DNA of 64,000 nt from Maribacter polysiphoniae (GTDB lineage Bacteria > Bacteroidota > Bacteroidia > Flavobacteriales > Flavobacteriaceae), in NCBI RefSeq assembly GCF_003148665.1, contig NZ_QGGQ01000009.1, positions 60,151 to 124,150 of the forward strand, written 5' to 3'. Under the pieces are notes generated by a model. The model did no database searches. It saw nothing but the letters and a program-made list of their open reading frames with translations, and was not told where the DNA came from. How positions within the stretch are numbered: the stretch's first letter is position 1; each line of letters opens with the position of its first letter. The position numbers and the translations under genes are program-made. Of this stretch, positions 53,690 through 62,660 are shown piece by piece.

Positions 53690-54172
53690 CTATTTGGCCA
53701 AGTCTGCCATTTTTATGGCCGCAATAGCAGCTTCTGCCCCTTTATTACCATGCTTACCCCCACTGCGGTCGATGGCTTGTTGCAAGTTGTTATCCGTGAG
53801 CACACAAAAAATGACCGGCGTATCGTAAAGCACGTTCAAATCCTTGATTCCCTGAGCAGTGGCACTGCATACAAAATCGAAATGCTTGGTCTCTCCCTGA
53901 ATAACACTACCTATGGCGATAACCGCATCAACCTTCTCGGCGGTAATCATTTTTTTTGAACCAAAGGTAAGTTCAAAACTACCAGGAACATTGCTTCGTA
54001 TTATATTACTTTCGCTTGCACCACAGTCGATCAAAGCTTTGTAAGCTCCATCAAAAAGTCCTTCTGTAATTTCTGAATTCCATTCAGACACAACAATCCC
54101 AAACCGAAAATCCTTCGCGTTTGGGATTGTTGATTTATCGTACTCCGATAAATTCTTATTTGCTGTTGCCAT
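53690..54172 (-). CDS. ribH: 6,7-dimethyl-8-ribityllumazine synthase
   Basis: 160 residues. Joins the pyrimidine intermediate and 3,4-dihydroxy-2-butanone-4-phosphate in riboflavin synthesis. FGIVVSEWNSEITEGL (substrate-binding N-terminal strand), VPGSFELTFGSKKMI, AIGSVIQGETKHFDFV with the catalytic His, and FCVLTDNNLQQAIDRSGGKHGNKG at the end. The start overlaps the previous stop (TAATG). Confidence 0.95.
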   Translation of the reverse strand: MATANKNLSEYDKSTIPNAKDFRFGIVVSEWNSEITEGLFDGAYKALIDCGASESNIIRSNVPGSFELTFGSKKMITAEKVDAVIAIGSVIQGETKHFDFVCSATAQGIKDLNVLYDTPVIFCVLTDNNLQQAIDRSGGKHGNKGAEAAIAAIKMADLAK

Positions 54173-54939
54173 TATTCCGCACTTTTGGCCATTCCAATAA
54201 ATGCATCAATGGTATTCGCTTCATTGGAAGAAGGAAACTCATCCTTGATTCTTTGGAAATATTTTAAGGCCTTATCATTTTCTTTCAATTCAAGGGCGGT
54301 GACCCCTGACTTATATAGAAATTTAGGGGTAGTAAAGTCATTATTACTATGCTTAACCGCACTTTCATAATACCCTAATGCATCTTTCGGTTGATTCAAC
54401 TGCATAAATGCATCTCCAAGTCCACCTTTGGCAAGGGCACCCAGAATATCATCATCCGACGAGAATTTTTCCAAATAATCGATGGCTCCCTGATAATTCT
54501 TCATGTCCAAATATGCCATTCCTGCAGAGTAGTTGGCCAAATTAGCCGCCTTGGTACCGGGATATTCTTCAATAATATCCAAGAAACCATATTTACCTTC
54601 TGCCCCGTTCAATGCCAAATTGTACAGTGAATCCTTAGCCGTGGTAGTATTCAAGGCCTGCTCAAAATACTGTTGTGGATATAAAAGCTCGTTGGTCGCT
54701 TCGGCGTCCTTTGGTTTTTGTACAAACTGATTGTACGCCAAAGAACCTAAAACCGCTACAGCAATAACTCCAATGACCCCTAGGATATAATTCTGGTTTT
54801 TGGAAACCCATTCCTCTGTTTTCGAAGCACTTTCATCCAAGGTACTGAATACCTCAGCCGTTGTACTTTCCTGCTCATCGAACTTTTGCTCTTCAAGTTT
54901 GTTTTTTGGTTTAAAACCCCGCTTTTTATATGTTGCCAT
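54172..54939 (-). CDS. TPR protein with a single membrane helix (YfgM-like)
   Basis: 255 residues. Cytoplasmic basic N-terminus (KKRGFKPKNKLEEQKFDEQ), one helix (YILGVIGVIAVAVLGSLAY, about 51-70), then tetratricopeptide repeats in the periplasmic part (ANYSAGMAYLDMKNYQGAI, KGGLGDAFMQLNQPKDALGYYESAV, YKSGVTALELKENDKALKYF). YfgM-type proteins work with SecYEG-associated chaperones; a scaffold role is the safe reading. It is upstream of ribH with a 1-base overlap and divergent from recF. Confidence 0.8.
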   Translation of the reverse strand: MATYKKRGFKPKNKLEEQKFDEQESTTAEVFSTLDESASKTEEWVSKNQNYILGVIGVIAVAVLGSLAYNQFVQKPKDAEATNELLYPQQYFEQALNTTTAKDSLYNLALNGAEGKYGFLDIIEEYPGTKAANLANYSAGMAYLDMKNYQGAIDYLEKFSSDDDILGALAKGGLGDAFMQLNQPKDALGYYESAVKHSNNDFTTPKFLYKSGVTALELKENDKALKYFQRIKDEFPSSNEANTIDAFIGMAKSAE

Positions 54940-54976
54940 TGGTAATTTTATTAATCGCGCAAAAATAAAGTTTTTA

Positions 54977-55011
54977 TTGAAATCCGAAGCGGTATTTATT
55001 CGTTATTTTTG
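54977..55011 (+). promoter_or_regulatory. Candidate recF promoter
   Basis: TTG (54977-54979), 24 bases, TATTTTTG (55004-55011). The -7 box is exact and the spacing one base beyond the usual maximum. On the opposite strand TATTTTTG (54967-54960) could serve the divergent TPR gene. Confidence 0.4.
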
Positions 55012-55063
55012 ATAATTCGCAAGATATCCTTATTTCAATATTCAAAAAATAGAGGTTCCCACA

Positions 55064-56143
55064 ATGTTTCTCAAGAGATTATCACTGATAAATTATAAAA
55101 ATTTCGATTCACAGACCTTTGAGTTCGATGGCAAGATCAATTGCTTTGTCGGTCCCAATGGAATTGGCAAGACCAATGCATTGGATGCTATTTACCATTT
55201 GTCTTTCGGGAAAGGATATTTTAATCCTGTCGCTTCACAGAATATCAAACATGGAGAGGAATTTTTCGTAATCGATGGGGAGTTCGAAAATTTGGGCCGT
55301 GAGGAAAAAATCGTTTGTAGTGTCAAAAAGGGCATGAAAAAAATCATCAAGCGAAATGGGAAGGCCTATGACCGTTTATCGGACCATATCGGTCTTTTAC
55401 CCTTGGTCATCATATCACCGGCAGACCGGGATCTTATTATCGAAGGTAGTGATACCCGTAGAAAGTTCATTGATGGGGTAATCTCCCAATCGGACAAGGA
55501 GTACCTTCAAACATTGATCAACTACAACAGAGTACTTCTTCAGCGCAATTCGTTGCTAAAGTATTTTGTTGCCAACCAAACTTTCGACGCATCTACACTT
55601 TCCGTATACGATGGACAATTACACGCCTACGGCTCCGTCATATTCAAGAAACGATTACATTTCATCGAAACCTTCATTCCTATTTTCAAAGAACAATACA
55701 AGGCCATATCAGGAGGCAATGAAGAGGTAATGTTGGGGTATGACAGTAAATTGCTACAGCATGATTTACTTGAATTACTTTCCATGAACATAGAGAAAGA
55801 CAGAATTTTGCAATACACGAGTGTAGGTGTCCATAAAGACGACCTAAGTTTCGAGATTTCCGGATACCCCATTAAAAAATTCGGAAGTCAGGGACAGCAA
55901 AAATCTTTCTTGATCGCCTTGAAATTTGCCCAATTCCATTTTATAAAAGAACAGGCCAAAACAAACCCGATCCTATTGCTTGATGATATTTTTGACAAGT
56001 TGGACGAACATCGGGTGGCCCATATCGTCGGATTGGTCAATAATGAGAATTTTGGACAGATTTTCATTAGTGATACCCATGCCGAACGTACAGAGAATAT
56101 CGTCAAGAATATACATCAATCCTATAAAATCATTAAACTGTAA
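55064..56143 (+). CDS. recF: DNA replication and repair protein RecF
   Basis: 359 residues, SMC-like ATPase that helps RecOR load RecA at gaps. Walker [17 protein letters not shown] near residue 30, ABC signature [19 protein letters not shown] and Walker [14 protein letters not shown], then [10 protein letters not shown]. Length is standard. It is followed directly by a lipoprotein gene (2-base gap) and DUF721, the latter commonly associated with recF/gyrB. Confidence 0.95.
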   Translation: MFLKRLSLINYKNFDSQTFEFDGKINCFVGPNGIGKTNALDAIYHLSFGKGYFNPVASQNIKHGEEFFVIDGEFENLGREEKIVCSVKKGMKKIIKRNGKAYDRLSDHIGLLPLVIISPADRDLIIEGSDTRRKFIDGVISQSDKEYLQTLINYNRVLLQRNSLLKYFVANQTFDASTLSVYDGQLHAYGSVIFKKRLHFIETFIPIFKEQYKAISGGNEEVMLGYDSKLLQHDLLELLSMNIEKDRILQYTSVGVHKDDLSFEISGYPIKKFGSQGQQKSFLIALKFAQFHFIKEQAKTNPILLLDDIFDKLDEHRVAHIVGLVNNENFGQIFISDTHAERTENIVKNIHQSYKIIKL

Positions 56144-56144
56144 A

Positions 56145-56564
56145 ATGAAACGATTACTTTTTTTCGGATTTCTTTTCATATTGACCGCTTGCCAGAACAA
56201 AGTCACACAAGAAGACTTGCCTTTTTTGAATGGCTACTGGGAAATAGAAAAAGTGAACATGCCCGATGGGCAAACCAAGGAATACACAATCAATACCACA
56301 GTCGATTATATCGAGATGAAGGATCTATCAGGGTTTCGGAAAAAGGTTTACCCAAAATTGGATGGCACTTTCGATACCTCAAATGACATTGAGAAATTTA
56401 CCGTGACTGAACAATCGAATGTATATGAGATACATTATAAGACCAACCTCAGCGAATGGGTCGAAACGATAAACACCTTAAATGAAGATTCCTTTTCGGT
56501 GACCAATTCAGATAAGATCACCTATACGTATAAACGATTTGAACCTATAAATGTGCAAAAATAA
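56145..56564 (+). CDS. Small lipoprotein of unknown function
   Basis: 139 residues. Lipobox at LTACQ (Cys near residue 16) after a short hydrophobic leader. The mature part is a compact beta-rich domain (LNGYWEIEKVNMPDG, YIEMKDLSGFRKKVYP), lipocalin-like in its opening. I recognise no catalytic motif. The ATG at 56145, 2 bases after the recF stop, was chosen because it supplies the signal peptide. It overlaps the DUF721 start by one base. Confidence 0.8.
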   Translation: MKRLLFFGFLFILTACQNKVTQEDLPFLNGYWEIEKVNMPDGQTKEYTINTTVDYIEMKDLSGFRKKVYPKLDGTFDTSNDIEKFTVTEQSNVYEIHYKTNLSEWVETINTLNEDSFSVTNSDKITYTYKRFEPINVQK

Positions 56565-56860
56565 TGGCCAAGCGAAACAATGACAATATACCGCTAAGTG
56601 AAGCCCTAAAAGATTTCATTCAGGAGAACAAACTTCAACAAGGCATTGACAAGGTTAATGCACGTGAGGCCTGGATACGATTAATGGGGAACGGGGTAAA
56701 CAATTATACCACGGCCATTGAACTACGTAAGGATACACTTTTTGTTTCCCTATCCTCATCGGTACTTCGTGAGGAACTAAGCTTGGGCAAGTCCAAAATT
56801 GTGGAAATGTTGAACGAAGAACTTGGAAAGGACCTCGTAAAGAAAATCGTTTTACGATAA
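56564..56860 (+). CDS. DUF721 protein
   Basis: 98 residues, no membrane segment. LSEALKDFIQENKLQQGI, AREAWIRLMG, TLFVSLSSSVLREELSLGKSKIVEMLNEELG are DUF721 (DciA-like) features. DciA is the ancestral DnaB helicase loader in many bacteria, so a role in replication initiation is plausible, especially next to recF. The start overlaps the previous stop (TAATG). A terminator follows at 56864. Confidence 0.85.
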   Translation: MAKRNNDNIPLSEALKDFIQENKLQQGIDKVNAREAWIRLMGNGVNNYTTAIELRKDTLFVSLSSSVLREELSLGKSKIVEMLNEELGKDLVKKIVLR

Positions 56861-56863
56861 AAA

Positions 56864-56898
56864 AAGACCTACTTGGTTTCTGTAACCCAGTAGGTCTT
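56864..56898. terminator. Bidirectional terminator between DUF721 and ndk
   Basis: AAGACCTACT (56864-56873) pairs with AGTAGGTCTT (56889-56898), flanked by an A run before and TTAAAATTTT after. It lies 3 bp past the DUF721 stop and 30 bp past the ndk stop on the other strand. Confidence 0.8.
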
Positions 56899-56928
56899 AA
56901 AATTTTATATACTTCGTACTTTCTTGAC

Positions 56929-57348
56929 TTAGTACATTTCCCTTCCTGAAAAATGAAAAGCCCCTTCAATGGCAGCGTTTTCATCGCTATCAGAGCCGTG
57001 AACGGCATTCTCAGAGATATCGGTAGCGAACATTTTGCGAATGGTACCTTCCGCCGCCTCTGCAGGGTTGGTCGCTCCGATCAAGGCCCTAAAATCCTCA
57101 ACAGCATTCTCTTTTTCCAAAACTGCAGCAACTATGGGTCCCCTTGTCATGAATTGAACCAAATCCGCAAAAAATGGACGTTCAGCATGTATTTCATAAA
57201 ATTTTTCGGCATCCCTTTTGCTCAACTGGGTAAATTTCATGGCTACGATTTTAAATCCTGCAGAATTGATTTTCTCCAAGATAGCCCCAATGTGTCCTTT
57301 TTCAACCGCATCAGGCTTGATCATCGTAAAAGTTCTGTTTGTCGTCAT
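56929..57348 (-). CDS. ndk: Nucleoside-diphosphate kinase
   Basis: 139 residues. Balances NTP pools by phosphate transfer through a histidine. [17 protein letters not shown] at the N-terminus and [12 protein letters not shown] with the phosphorylated His near residue 119. The ATG at 57348 is preferred to an in-frame codon at 57366 because it matches the family start ([13 protein letters not shown]) and leaves a normal leader behind the promoter at 57364-57393. Confidence 0.96.
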   Translation of the reverse strand: MTTNRTFTMIKPDAVEKGHIGAILEKINSAGFKIVAMKFTQLSKRDAEKFYEIHAERPFFADLVQFMTRGPIVAAVLEKENAVEDFRALIGATNPAEAAEGTIRKMFATDISENAVHGSDSDENAAIEGAFHFSGREMY

Positions 57349-57363
57349 TTGTAAAAATTTTGG

Positions 57364-57393
57364 CAAAAATACGTTTAATTCCTAAAACCACAA
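57364..57393 (-). promoter_or_regulatory. Bacteroidota-type promoter of ndk
   Basis: On the reverse strand TTG (57393-57391), 19 bases, TATTTTTG (57371-57364), a full match to the -33/-7 consensus. The ATG follows 15 bases after the -7 box. Confidence 0.7.
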
Positions 57394-57694
57394 GTATTAA
57401 TTCGTTTGTTGCATTAGCCCCAACGACCTACTTTGACCTGCCATACATAAAGAAATCCAATGTCCCCAAATCCAAACCAATCCCTATAAACCCAAAACCT
57501 GAGGGGCAACTTTAGCGCATCTTCCCATAGGCACATTCTTTCCACCAACCCTCCAACAGTAACTGGAAGCCACATCAAAACAATCGAATTTATAAGTAGG
57601 CGCTCTTCCCCCATGTCGATTTACAAGCTCTAAAAAAGAGCTAAAAATAGCCTATAATAGTGAAATTCCATGCTATATTACTATATTAGCCCCC
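57394..57694. other. Roughly 300-bp intergenic region between ndk and nrnA
   Basis: No supportable gene. A reverse-strand open frame at 57414-57614 is Trp/Gly/Val-rich with no domain or usual start context. The middle part (57480-57600) is richer in GC and C runs than its surroundings. Nothing recognisable as RNA or repeat. Confidence 0.4.
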
Positions 57695-58711
57695 ATGAAT
57701 TTAGAGGATATAAAAGCGGTTGGAAATCTACTGGCCAAACCCCAGAAAATAGTCATTGTACCCCACAAAAATCCTGATGGCGATGCCATTGGTTCCACAT
57801 TGGCCTTATGGCATTATTTAAAAAACAGGGGGCAAGAAGTACGTATTATCGCTCCTAATGATTTTCCGAAATTCCTGAAATGGATGCCCGGCAATGAGCA
57901 GATAATGAATTTCGAAAGGGAGAACTCTCAATCCAAGACATTGATCGAGCAAGCGACGATTATTTTCACGCTGGATTTCAATCATTTAGGGCGTATTGGC
58001 CAAATGGAGCCCGTACTTAAGGAGAGTGATGCTACCTTTATTATGATAGACCACCACCAGGCCCCTTCGGATTATGCCCAATATATGTATTCGGATGTGC
58101 TCATGAGTTCAACCTGTGAAATGGTTTACAATTTTATAGAATTTCTAGGGGATGATGATAAGATTACCCCAGAGATGGCCAATTGCATATACACAGGGAT
58201 AATGACCGATACGGGGTCGTTCAAATATTCTTCAACCACCAGTAGGACCCATACGATTGTTGCTGCCTTGATTGACAAAGGGGCAGAAAACACCAAGGCC
58301 CATAACCTGGTTTACGACACCAACACACCGACCAGATTACACCTTTTAGGCTGCGCCCTTAAAAACATGGTCATCTTAAAGGAATACAATACCGCCTATA
58401 TAACCCTGAGCCAAGACGAATTGGACACCTATGATTATCAAAAAGGGGATACCGAGGGATTTGTCAATTACGGTCTTACGCTACATGGAATATGTTTTGC
58501 CGTGATATTCATTGAAAACAAGGAAGAAGGCATTATAAAAATATCGTTCCGTTCCGAAGGGAACTTCTCGGTAAATGAGTTTGCCAGAAAACACTTTAAC
58601 GGGGGCGGCCATACCAATGCGGCCGGTGGACGTAGCGACGTATCCTTGCAGGAAACCACCGAATATTTCATTTCACTCTTAAAGGATTATAAGACGCAAT
58701 TGAACGCATGA
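57695..58711 (+). CDS. nrnA: DHH/DHHA1 phosphoesterase (NrnA-like nanoRNase/pAp phosphatase)
   Basis: 338 residues. HKNPDGDAIGSTLAL (first metal motif), TLDFNHLGRIGQM, the DHH signature MIDHHQAP, and the DHHA1 glycine-rich GGGHTNAAGG near the end. NrnA degrades short RNA oligomers and dephosphorylates pAp; some relatives act on cyclic-di-AMP breakdown products. The last 4 bases overlap gldI. Confidence 0.9.
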   Translation: MNLEDIKAVGNLLAKPQKIVIVPHKNPDGDAIGSTLALWHYLKNRGQEVRIIAPNDFPKFLKWMPGNEQIMNFERENSQSKTLIEQATIIFTLDFNHLGRIGQMEPVLKESDATFIMIDHHQAPSDYAQYMYSDVLMSSTCEMVYNFIEFLGDDDKITPEMANCIYTGIMTDTGSFKYSSTTSRTHTIVAALIDKGAENTKAHNLVYDTNTPTRLHLLGCALKNMVILKEYNTAYITLSQDELDTYDYQKGDTEGFVNYGLTLHGICFAVIFIENKEEGIIKISFRSEGNFSVNEFARKHFNGGGHTNAAGGRSDVSLQETTEYFISLLKDYKTQLNA

Positions 58712-59256
58712 AAAAACTACCATTGATTTTGTTGGTAATCGCTTTGGCGAGCTGTGGTGGACCAGAACCTAGGCGCCCGGTACAAATGAAAACCTCAACC
58801 ATAAACACCTCCATTGAGCGCAGTAAAAAACTTTTGGCATTAGAGGAAAGCATGATTGAAGCGATTGTCAAAAAGGATTCTATAAACGAATATACCCATA
58901 GTAACAGCGGTGCTTGGTATTACTACGTTCAGAGGAATGATGAGGCCACCTACACTCCCCAACCCGATGATTTGGTCACAATGACCTATACTGTGACGGG
59001 GTTCAACAATGACACCATATACACCCAGGATGAAATTGGGATTTTCAATTACAAAGTAGATAAGCAGGAACTTTTTCCGGGATTACGAAATAGCGTAAAA
59101 CTCCTGAAAGAGAAAGAGACTGCAACTTTTCTGTTTCCCTCTTCCCTAGCCTATGGCTATCATGGGGACGACAATAAAATTGGGGTCAATGTTCCGATAA
59201 AGGCAACGGTAACCCTATTAGCCATCAAAAAACAACAAGATAGTACTCAAAATTAA
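58708..59256 (+). CDS. gldI: Gliding motility-associated peptidyl-prolyl isomerase GldI
   Basis: 182 residues. Lipoprotein (leader ending LASCGG) with an FKBP-type domain: VTMTYTVTGFNNDTIY, ELFPGLRNSVKLLKEKETATFLFPSSLAYGYHG, VPIKATVTLLAI. GldI is needed for gliding and type IX secretion in Flavobacterium, presumably folding envelope proteins. It lies between nrnA (4-base overlap) and another PPIase (4 bp later), as in other flavobacteria. The other gld genes are not in the window. Confidence 0.9.
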   Translation: MKKLPLILLVIALASCGGPEPRRPVQMKTSTINTSIERSKKLLALEESMIEAIVKKDSINEYTHSNSGAWYYYVQRNDEATYTPQPDDLVTMTYTVTGFNNDTIYTQDEIGIFNYKVDKQELFPGLRNSVKLLKEKETATFLFPSSLAYGYHGDDNKIGVNVPIKATVTLLAIKKQQDSTQN

Positions 59257-59260
59257 AATA

Positions 59261-60415
59261 ATGATAATGAAAAAAACTTTTCTTTTTTTACTGACCCTCT
59301 CAATGGCCTTGTCCAGTTGCAAATCGAGTAAATACGCTGATTTGGGCGATGGTCTTTTTGCTGACATACAAACCACTAAAGGGGATATCGTCGTTAAATT
59401 GGAAGACGAAAAAACCCCTATCACCGTAGCGAACTTTGTTTCCCTTGCCGAAGGAAACAACCCCTTTGTCAATGAGGAGTTTAAAGGCAAAAAATATTAC
59501 GACGGAGTCATTTTCCATAGGGTCATCAAGGATTTCATGATACAAACAGGTGACCCTACCGGAACCGGGAGTGGCGGACCTGGTTATAAATTCAAGGATG
59601 AGTTCAATGATTCATTGACCCATCATAAGGCCGGTATCCTATCCATGGCCAATGCGGGTCCAGCTACCAATGGCAGCCAATTTTTCATCACCCACAAGGA
59701 AACTCCTTTCCTAAATGGAAGGCATACTGTTTTTGGGGAAGTTGTCATAGGGATGGATGTTGTTGATTCCATTGCCAATGTAGCAACATCCCAGGCACCA
59801 CAGAAAGACAGACCTGAAGTTGACGTGGTCATGAATACCGTAGAAATCATCCGAAATGGAAAAGCAGCCAGAAAATTCGATGCCGTACAGATCATGACCG
59901 ATTATTTTAATGCAGAGAAAAAGAGGTTGGCTGACGAAGAAAAGGAAAATAAGGCCCGAAAAGCCGCTTATGACAAGATGATGCCTGAATTTGTAGCCGC
60001 CTTGGCCGCTGACAAAAAGAAAGCCAAGACCTTACCATCAGGATTGCAATTGTTAAAGCTCGTTGAAGGATCAGGCGAAAGCCCCGTAATCGGTCAAAAG
60101 GTAAAGGTCATGTATGCTGGTTATTTGGAAGACGGGTCCCTGTTTGACAGCAACTATGAAGAGGTTGCCAAAAAATTCATGAAATACGACGAGAGAAGAA
60201 AAGCAGGTGGAGGCTATGAAGCCGTACCCATGCCTTACAGCCCTGATGCGGGATTGATCCCTGGGTTCAAGGAAGGACTTTTAACGATGAAAGTCGGTGA
60301 TAAGGTACGTTTGTTCATTCCTCCCCACTTGGGATATGGCGAGCAAGGTGGCGGCCCTATTCCCCCGAATGCCAATTTGATTTTTGATTTGGAAATAACG
60401 GGTATCGTGGAATAA
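59261..60415 (+). CDS. Cyclophilin-FKBP fusion peptidyl-prolyl isomerase, lipoprotein
   Basis: 384 residues. Lipobox LSSCKS (Cys near residue 20), then a cyclophilin domain (about 35-205: GVIFHRVIKDFMIQTGDPTGTG, ANAGPATNGSQFFIT), a charged helical linker (KKRLADEEKENKARKAAYDKM) and an FKBP domain (about 255-384: VKVMYAGYLEDGSLFDSNYEE, GLIPGFKEGLLTMKVGDKVRLFIPP). Two unrelated prolyl-isomerase folds in one envelope protein suit assisted folding of secreted proteins. Starts at 59261 or 59267 (MIMKK). A strong terminator follows. Confidence 0.93.
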   Translation: MIMKKTFLFLLTLSMALSSCKSSKYADLGDGLFADIQTTKGDIVVKLEDEKTPITVANFVSLAEGNNPFVNEEFKGKKYYDGVIFHRVIKDFMIQTGDPTGTGSGGPGYKFKDEFNDSLTHHKAGILSMANAGPATNGSQFFITHKETPFLNGRHTVFGEVVIGMDVVDSIANVATSQAPQKDRPEVDVVMNTVEIIRNGKAARKFDAVQIMTDYFNAEKKRLADEEKENKARKAAYDKMMPEFVAALAADKKKAKTLPSGLQLLKLVEGSGESPVIGQKVKVMYAGYLEDGSLFDSNYEEVAKKFMKYDERRKAGGGYEAVPMPYSPDAGLIPGFKEGLLTMKVGDKVRLFIPPHLGYGEQGGGPIPPNANLIFDLEITGIVE

Positions 60416-60436
60416 TCCTAGAATCAGACCAATAGT

Positions 60437-60472
60437 AAAAAAAACCGAAGCCTAAAAAGCTTCGGTTTTTTT
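60437..60472. terminator. Strong bidirectional terminator after the PPIase gene
   Basis: A-run plus ACCGAAGC (to 60451), 7-base loop CTAAAAA, GCTTCGGT plus T-run (60459-60472). A near-perfect stem with T tracts on both strands ends the nrnA-gldI-PPIase unit and could also stop the CBS gene transcript. Confidence 0.9.
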
Positions 60473-60560
60473 ATGCATATTCCCACTAGAACTTTACACG
60501 ACCAGTATACCATCTTATCTTCATAGACAGGAATAAAAAAATACATCCCATATAAAAAGA

Positions 60561-61031
60561 TTATTTTTTCCAATTATGGGACTTCAATTGCATCGTAGCC
60601 TTTAGAATATCCTTTTGGGAAATCTGTCCAACCAATTTCCCTCCTTCGACAATGGGAAACCGTCTGCGCTTATCATTAAGGAATTTATTCGCCGCATCAA
60701 AGATATTCATGTTCCCATCAATGGTCTCCACATTTTTAGCCATCTTTTTTTCAATGGTACCATCCCCACCTGTAGGCAGGTTATAATAGCGACTATCACT
60801 GATATGTTTGATACAATCCCCCTCGGAAATAATACCCACTAATTCATTTTTATCATTAACCACAGGGCCTCCGGAAATTTTATACCGAATCAATGCATCA
60901 ATAACCTCCTCCACAGATTGTTCTGGTCTGAAAGTTATAAGCTTTGTGGTCATATAATCACTGACCTTTAGTGGCACTTCTTCTGTAAGATTCTGATTCT
61001 TTCTTGCGCCCTGAAAACTTTTTATACCCAT
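60561..61031 (-). CDS. CBS-domain pair protein
   Basis: 156 residues made almost entirely of two CBS domains: VSDYMTTKLITFRPEQSVEEV with GGPVVNDKNELVGIISEGD, and KKMAKNVETIDGNMNIFDA with RRFPIVEGGKLVGQISQKDIL. Such stand-alone pairs bind adenine nucleotides and regulate partners. No partner is encoded nearby. Single gene, convergent with the PPIase unit. Confidence 0.9.
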   Translation of the reverse strand: MGIKSFQGARKNQNLTEEVPLKVSDYMTTKLITFRPEQSVEEVIDALIRYKISGGPVVNDKNELVGIISEGDCIKHISDSRYYNLPTGGDGTIEKKMAKNVETIDGNMNIFDAANKFLNDKRRRFPIVEGGKLVGQISQKDILKATMQLKSHNWKK

Positions 61032-61127
61032 AACTATCGTTTTTTGCGTTTAACGAAAGTTACAGAAAATTTAATAAGCAATGTTCATTGTTTATGTTAA
61101 TTCATTGCTTAATTATAACCGTAATTG

Positions 61128-62588
61128 TTAATTCTTAGGAATGTCCTTAAGTATCTCCAACACAAACTTCCAAAATTTTTGTACCGAGGAAATACAAACC
61201 CGTTCGTCAGGGGAGTGGGCCCCTTTGATGGTTGGACCAAAACTAATCATATCCATTTCAGGGTAATTCTGGCCCAAAATGCCACATTCCAGCCCGGCAT
61301 GGCACGCAACGACTTGCGGTTTGGCCGCAAATAGTGATTCGTATTTACCTGCTAGGATACGAAGAATGGCTGAATCCGGATTTGGGTTCCAACCTGGGTA
61401 TTCCCCTGTGAATTCCACGGTACAACCCGCCAATTCAAAGGCTGATTTTAAGGCGTTCGCCAAATCCATCTTGGCCGAGTTTACCGATGACCGGGTCAAA
61501 CATCCAATTTTTATCGCTCCATCCTTCACTACAACACGCGCTATATTATTCGAGGTTTCTACCAAATCAGCAATAGCGGCACTCATGGCATATACCCCGT
61601 TATGGGCTGTATAAATTGAACGTACCAACTTTTCTTGTATCGTTTTCGGCATTACTTTGGCTGGCGTCTCCGATAAGACCATGGTAATGGTCAAATCCGG
61701 TTCGTTCACCAACATTTCACTCTTTATGGCCTTTACCCATTCCCCAAATGATCTTTCAAAATCATGGGCTTCGGTTCTTTTTATAGCAATTTTCGCGAAA
61801 CTTTCCCTAGGAATGGCATTTCTTAAACTACCGCCATCAATTTCGGAAATCTGTATGCTATATGCTTCCATGGTATTGAAAAGTAGGCGGTTCATAATCT
61901 TATTGGCATTTCCCAACCCTTTATGAATATCCATACCACTATGGCCACCTTGAAGATTTTTTACTACAATCTGGCACCCTACTGAATCCGCATCCACAGA
62001 TTCCTCCGAATAACTTCTTGTTGCCGTTACATCGATACCTCCAGCGCATCCTATATCTATCTCGTCATCCTCCTCGGTATCCAAATTCAATAAAATATCA
62101 CCTTGTAGCACGCCACCTTCAAGTCCCATCGCACCGGTCATTCCCGTTTCTTCATCAATGGTAAAAAGGGCCTCCAAAAAAGGATGCGGAATATCGGTAC
62201 TTTCCAATAGCGCCATAATCGTGGCCACTCCCAATCCGTTATCGGCACCTAAGGTTGTGCCATCCGCTTTTACCCAATCCCCATCAACATACATTTTAAT
62301 GCCCTCTACCTCAAAATCAAAATGGGTATCGGCATTTTTTTGATGTACCATATCGAGATGGGACTGCAAGGTGATCTTCTTTCGGTCTTCCATACCGACT
62401 GTGGCCGGTTTTCGTATGATCACATTCCCAACACTATCCGAAAAGGTTTCCAGACCTAGGGATGTACCAAAATCCAACATAAACTGTATTACCCGCCCTT
62501 CTTTCTTTGAAGGCCTTGGCACTTCATTTAAATCGGCGAATTTATTCCAAACACACTGTGGTTCGAGCTGTCTTACTTCTTGACTCAT
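61128..62588 (-). CDS. pepD: Aminoacyl-histidine dipeptidase (PepD)
   Basis: 486 residues, M20 zinc peptidase. LQSHLDMVHQK (metal His), TTLGADNGLGVATIMALL (bridging Asp), IDEETGMTGAMGL (catalytic Glu pair), LNLDTEEDDEIDIGCAGG, and CHAGLECGILG near the end. Cleaves carnosine-type and other dipeptides in the cytoplasm. The ATG at 62588 (MSQEVRQLEPQ) was chosen over an upstream in-frame codon at 62609. A -7 box TACTTTTG lies 18 bases upstream. Confidence 0.93.
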   Translation of the reverse strand: MSQEVRQLEPQCVWNKFADLNEVPRPSKKEGRVIQFMLDFGTSLGLETFSDSVGNVIIRKPATVGMEDRKKITLQSHLDMVHQKNADTHFDFEVEGIKMYVDGDWVKADGTTLGADNGLGVATIMALLESTDIPHPFLEALFTIDEETGMTGAMGLEGGVLQGDILLNLDTEEDDEIDIGCAGGIDVTATRSYSEESVDADSVGCQIVVKNLQGGHSGMDIHKGLGNANKIMNRLLFNTMEAYSIQISEIDGGSLRNAIPRESFAKIAIKRTEAHDFERSFGEWVKAIKSEMLVNEPDLTITMVLSETPAKVMPKTIQEKLVRSIYTAHNGVYAMSAAIADLVETSNNIARVVVKDGAIKIGCLTRSSVNSAKMDLANALKSAFELAGCTVEFTGEYPGWNPNPDSAILRILAGKYESLFAAKPQVVACHAGLECGILGQNYPEMDMISFGPTIKGAHSPDERVCISSVQKFWKFVLEILKDIPKN

Positions 62589-62606
62589 AATATTCTTTTT
62601 GCACTT

Positions 62607-62614
62607 CAAAAGTA
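62607..62614 (-). promoter_or_regulatory. Candidate -7 box of pepD
   Basis: Reverse-strand TACTTTTG, exact to consensus, ending 18 bases before the pepD ATG. No TTG at the usual spacing. The divergent gene has TATTTTTG at 62648-62655. Confidence 0.4.
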
Positions 62615-62660
62615 CATCAAGCGAATGAAATTTAAGGTATTAATCCCTATTTTTGAAACC

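Noticed and set aside
56661..56668. GCACGTGA as part of a parS site
   Set aside because: Inside the DUF721 coding sequence and without the flanking palindromic GTT/AAC arms.
57414..57614. A 66-codon reverse-strand open frame between ndk and nrnA
   Set aside because: Trp/Gly/Val-rich translation without recognisable features, no promoter or conserved neighbour relationship.
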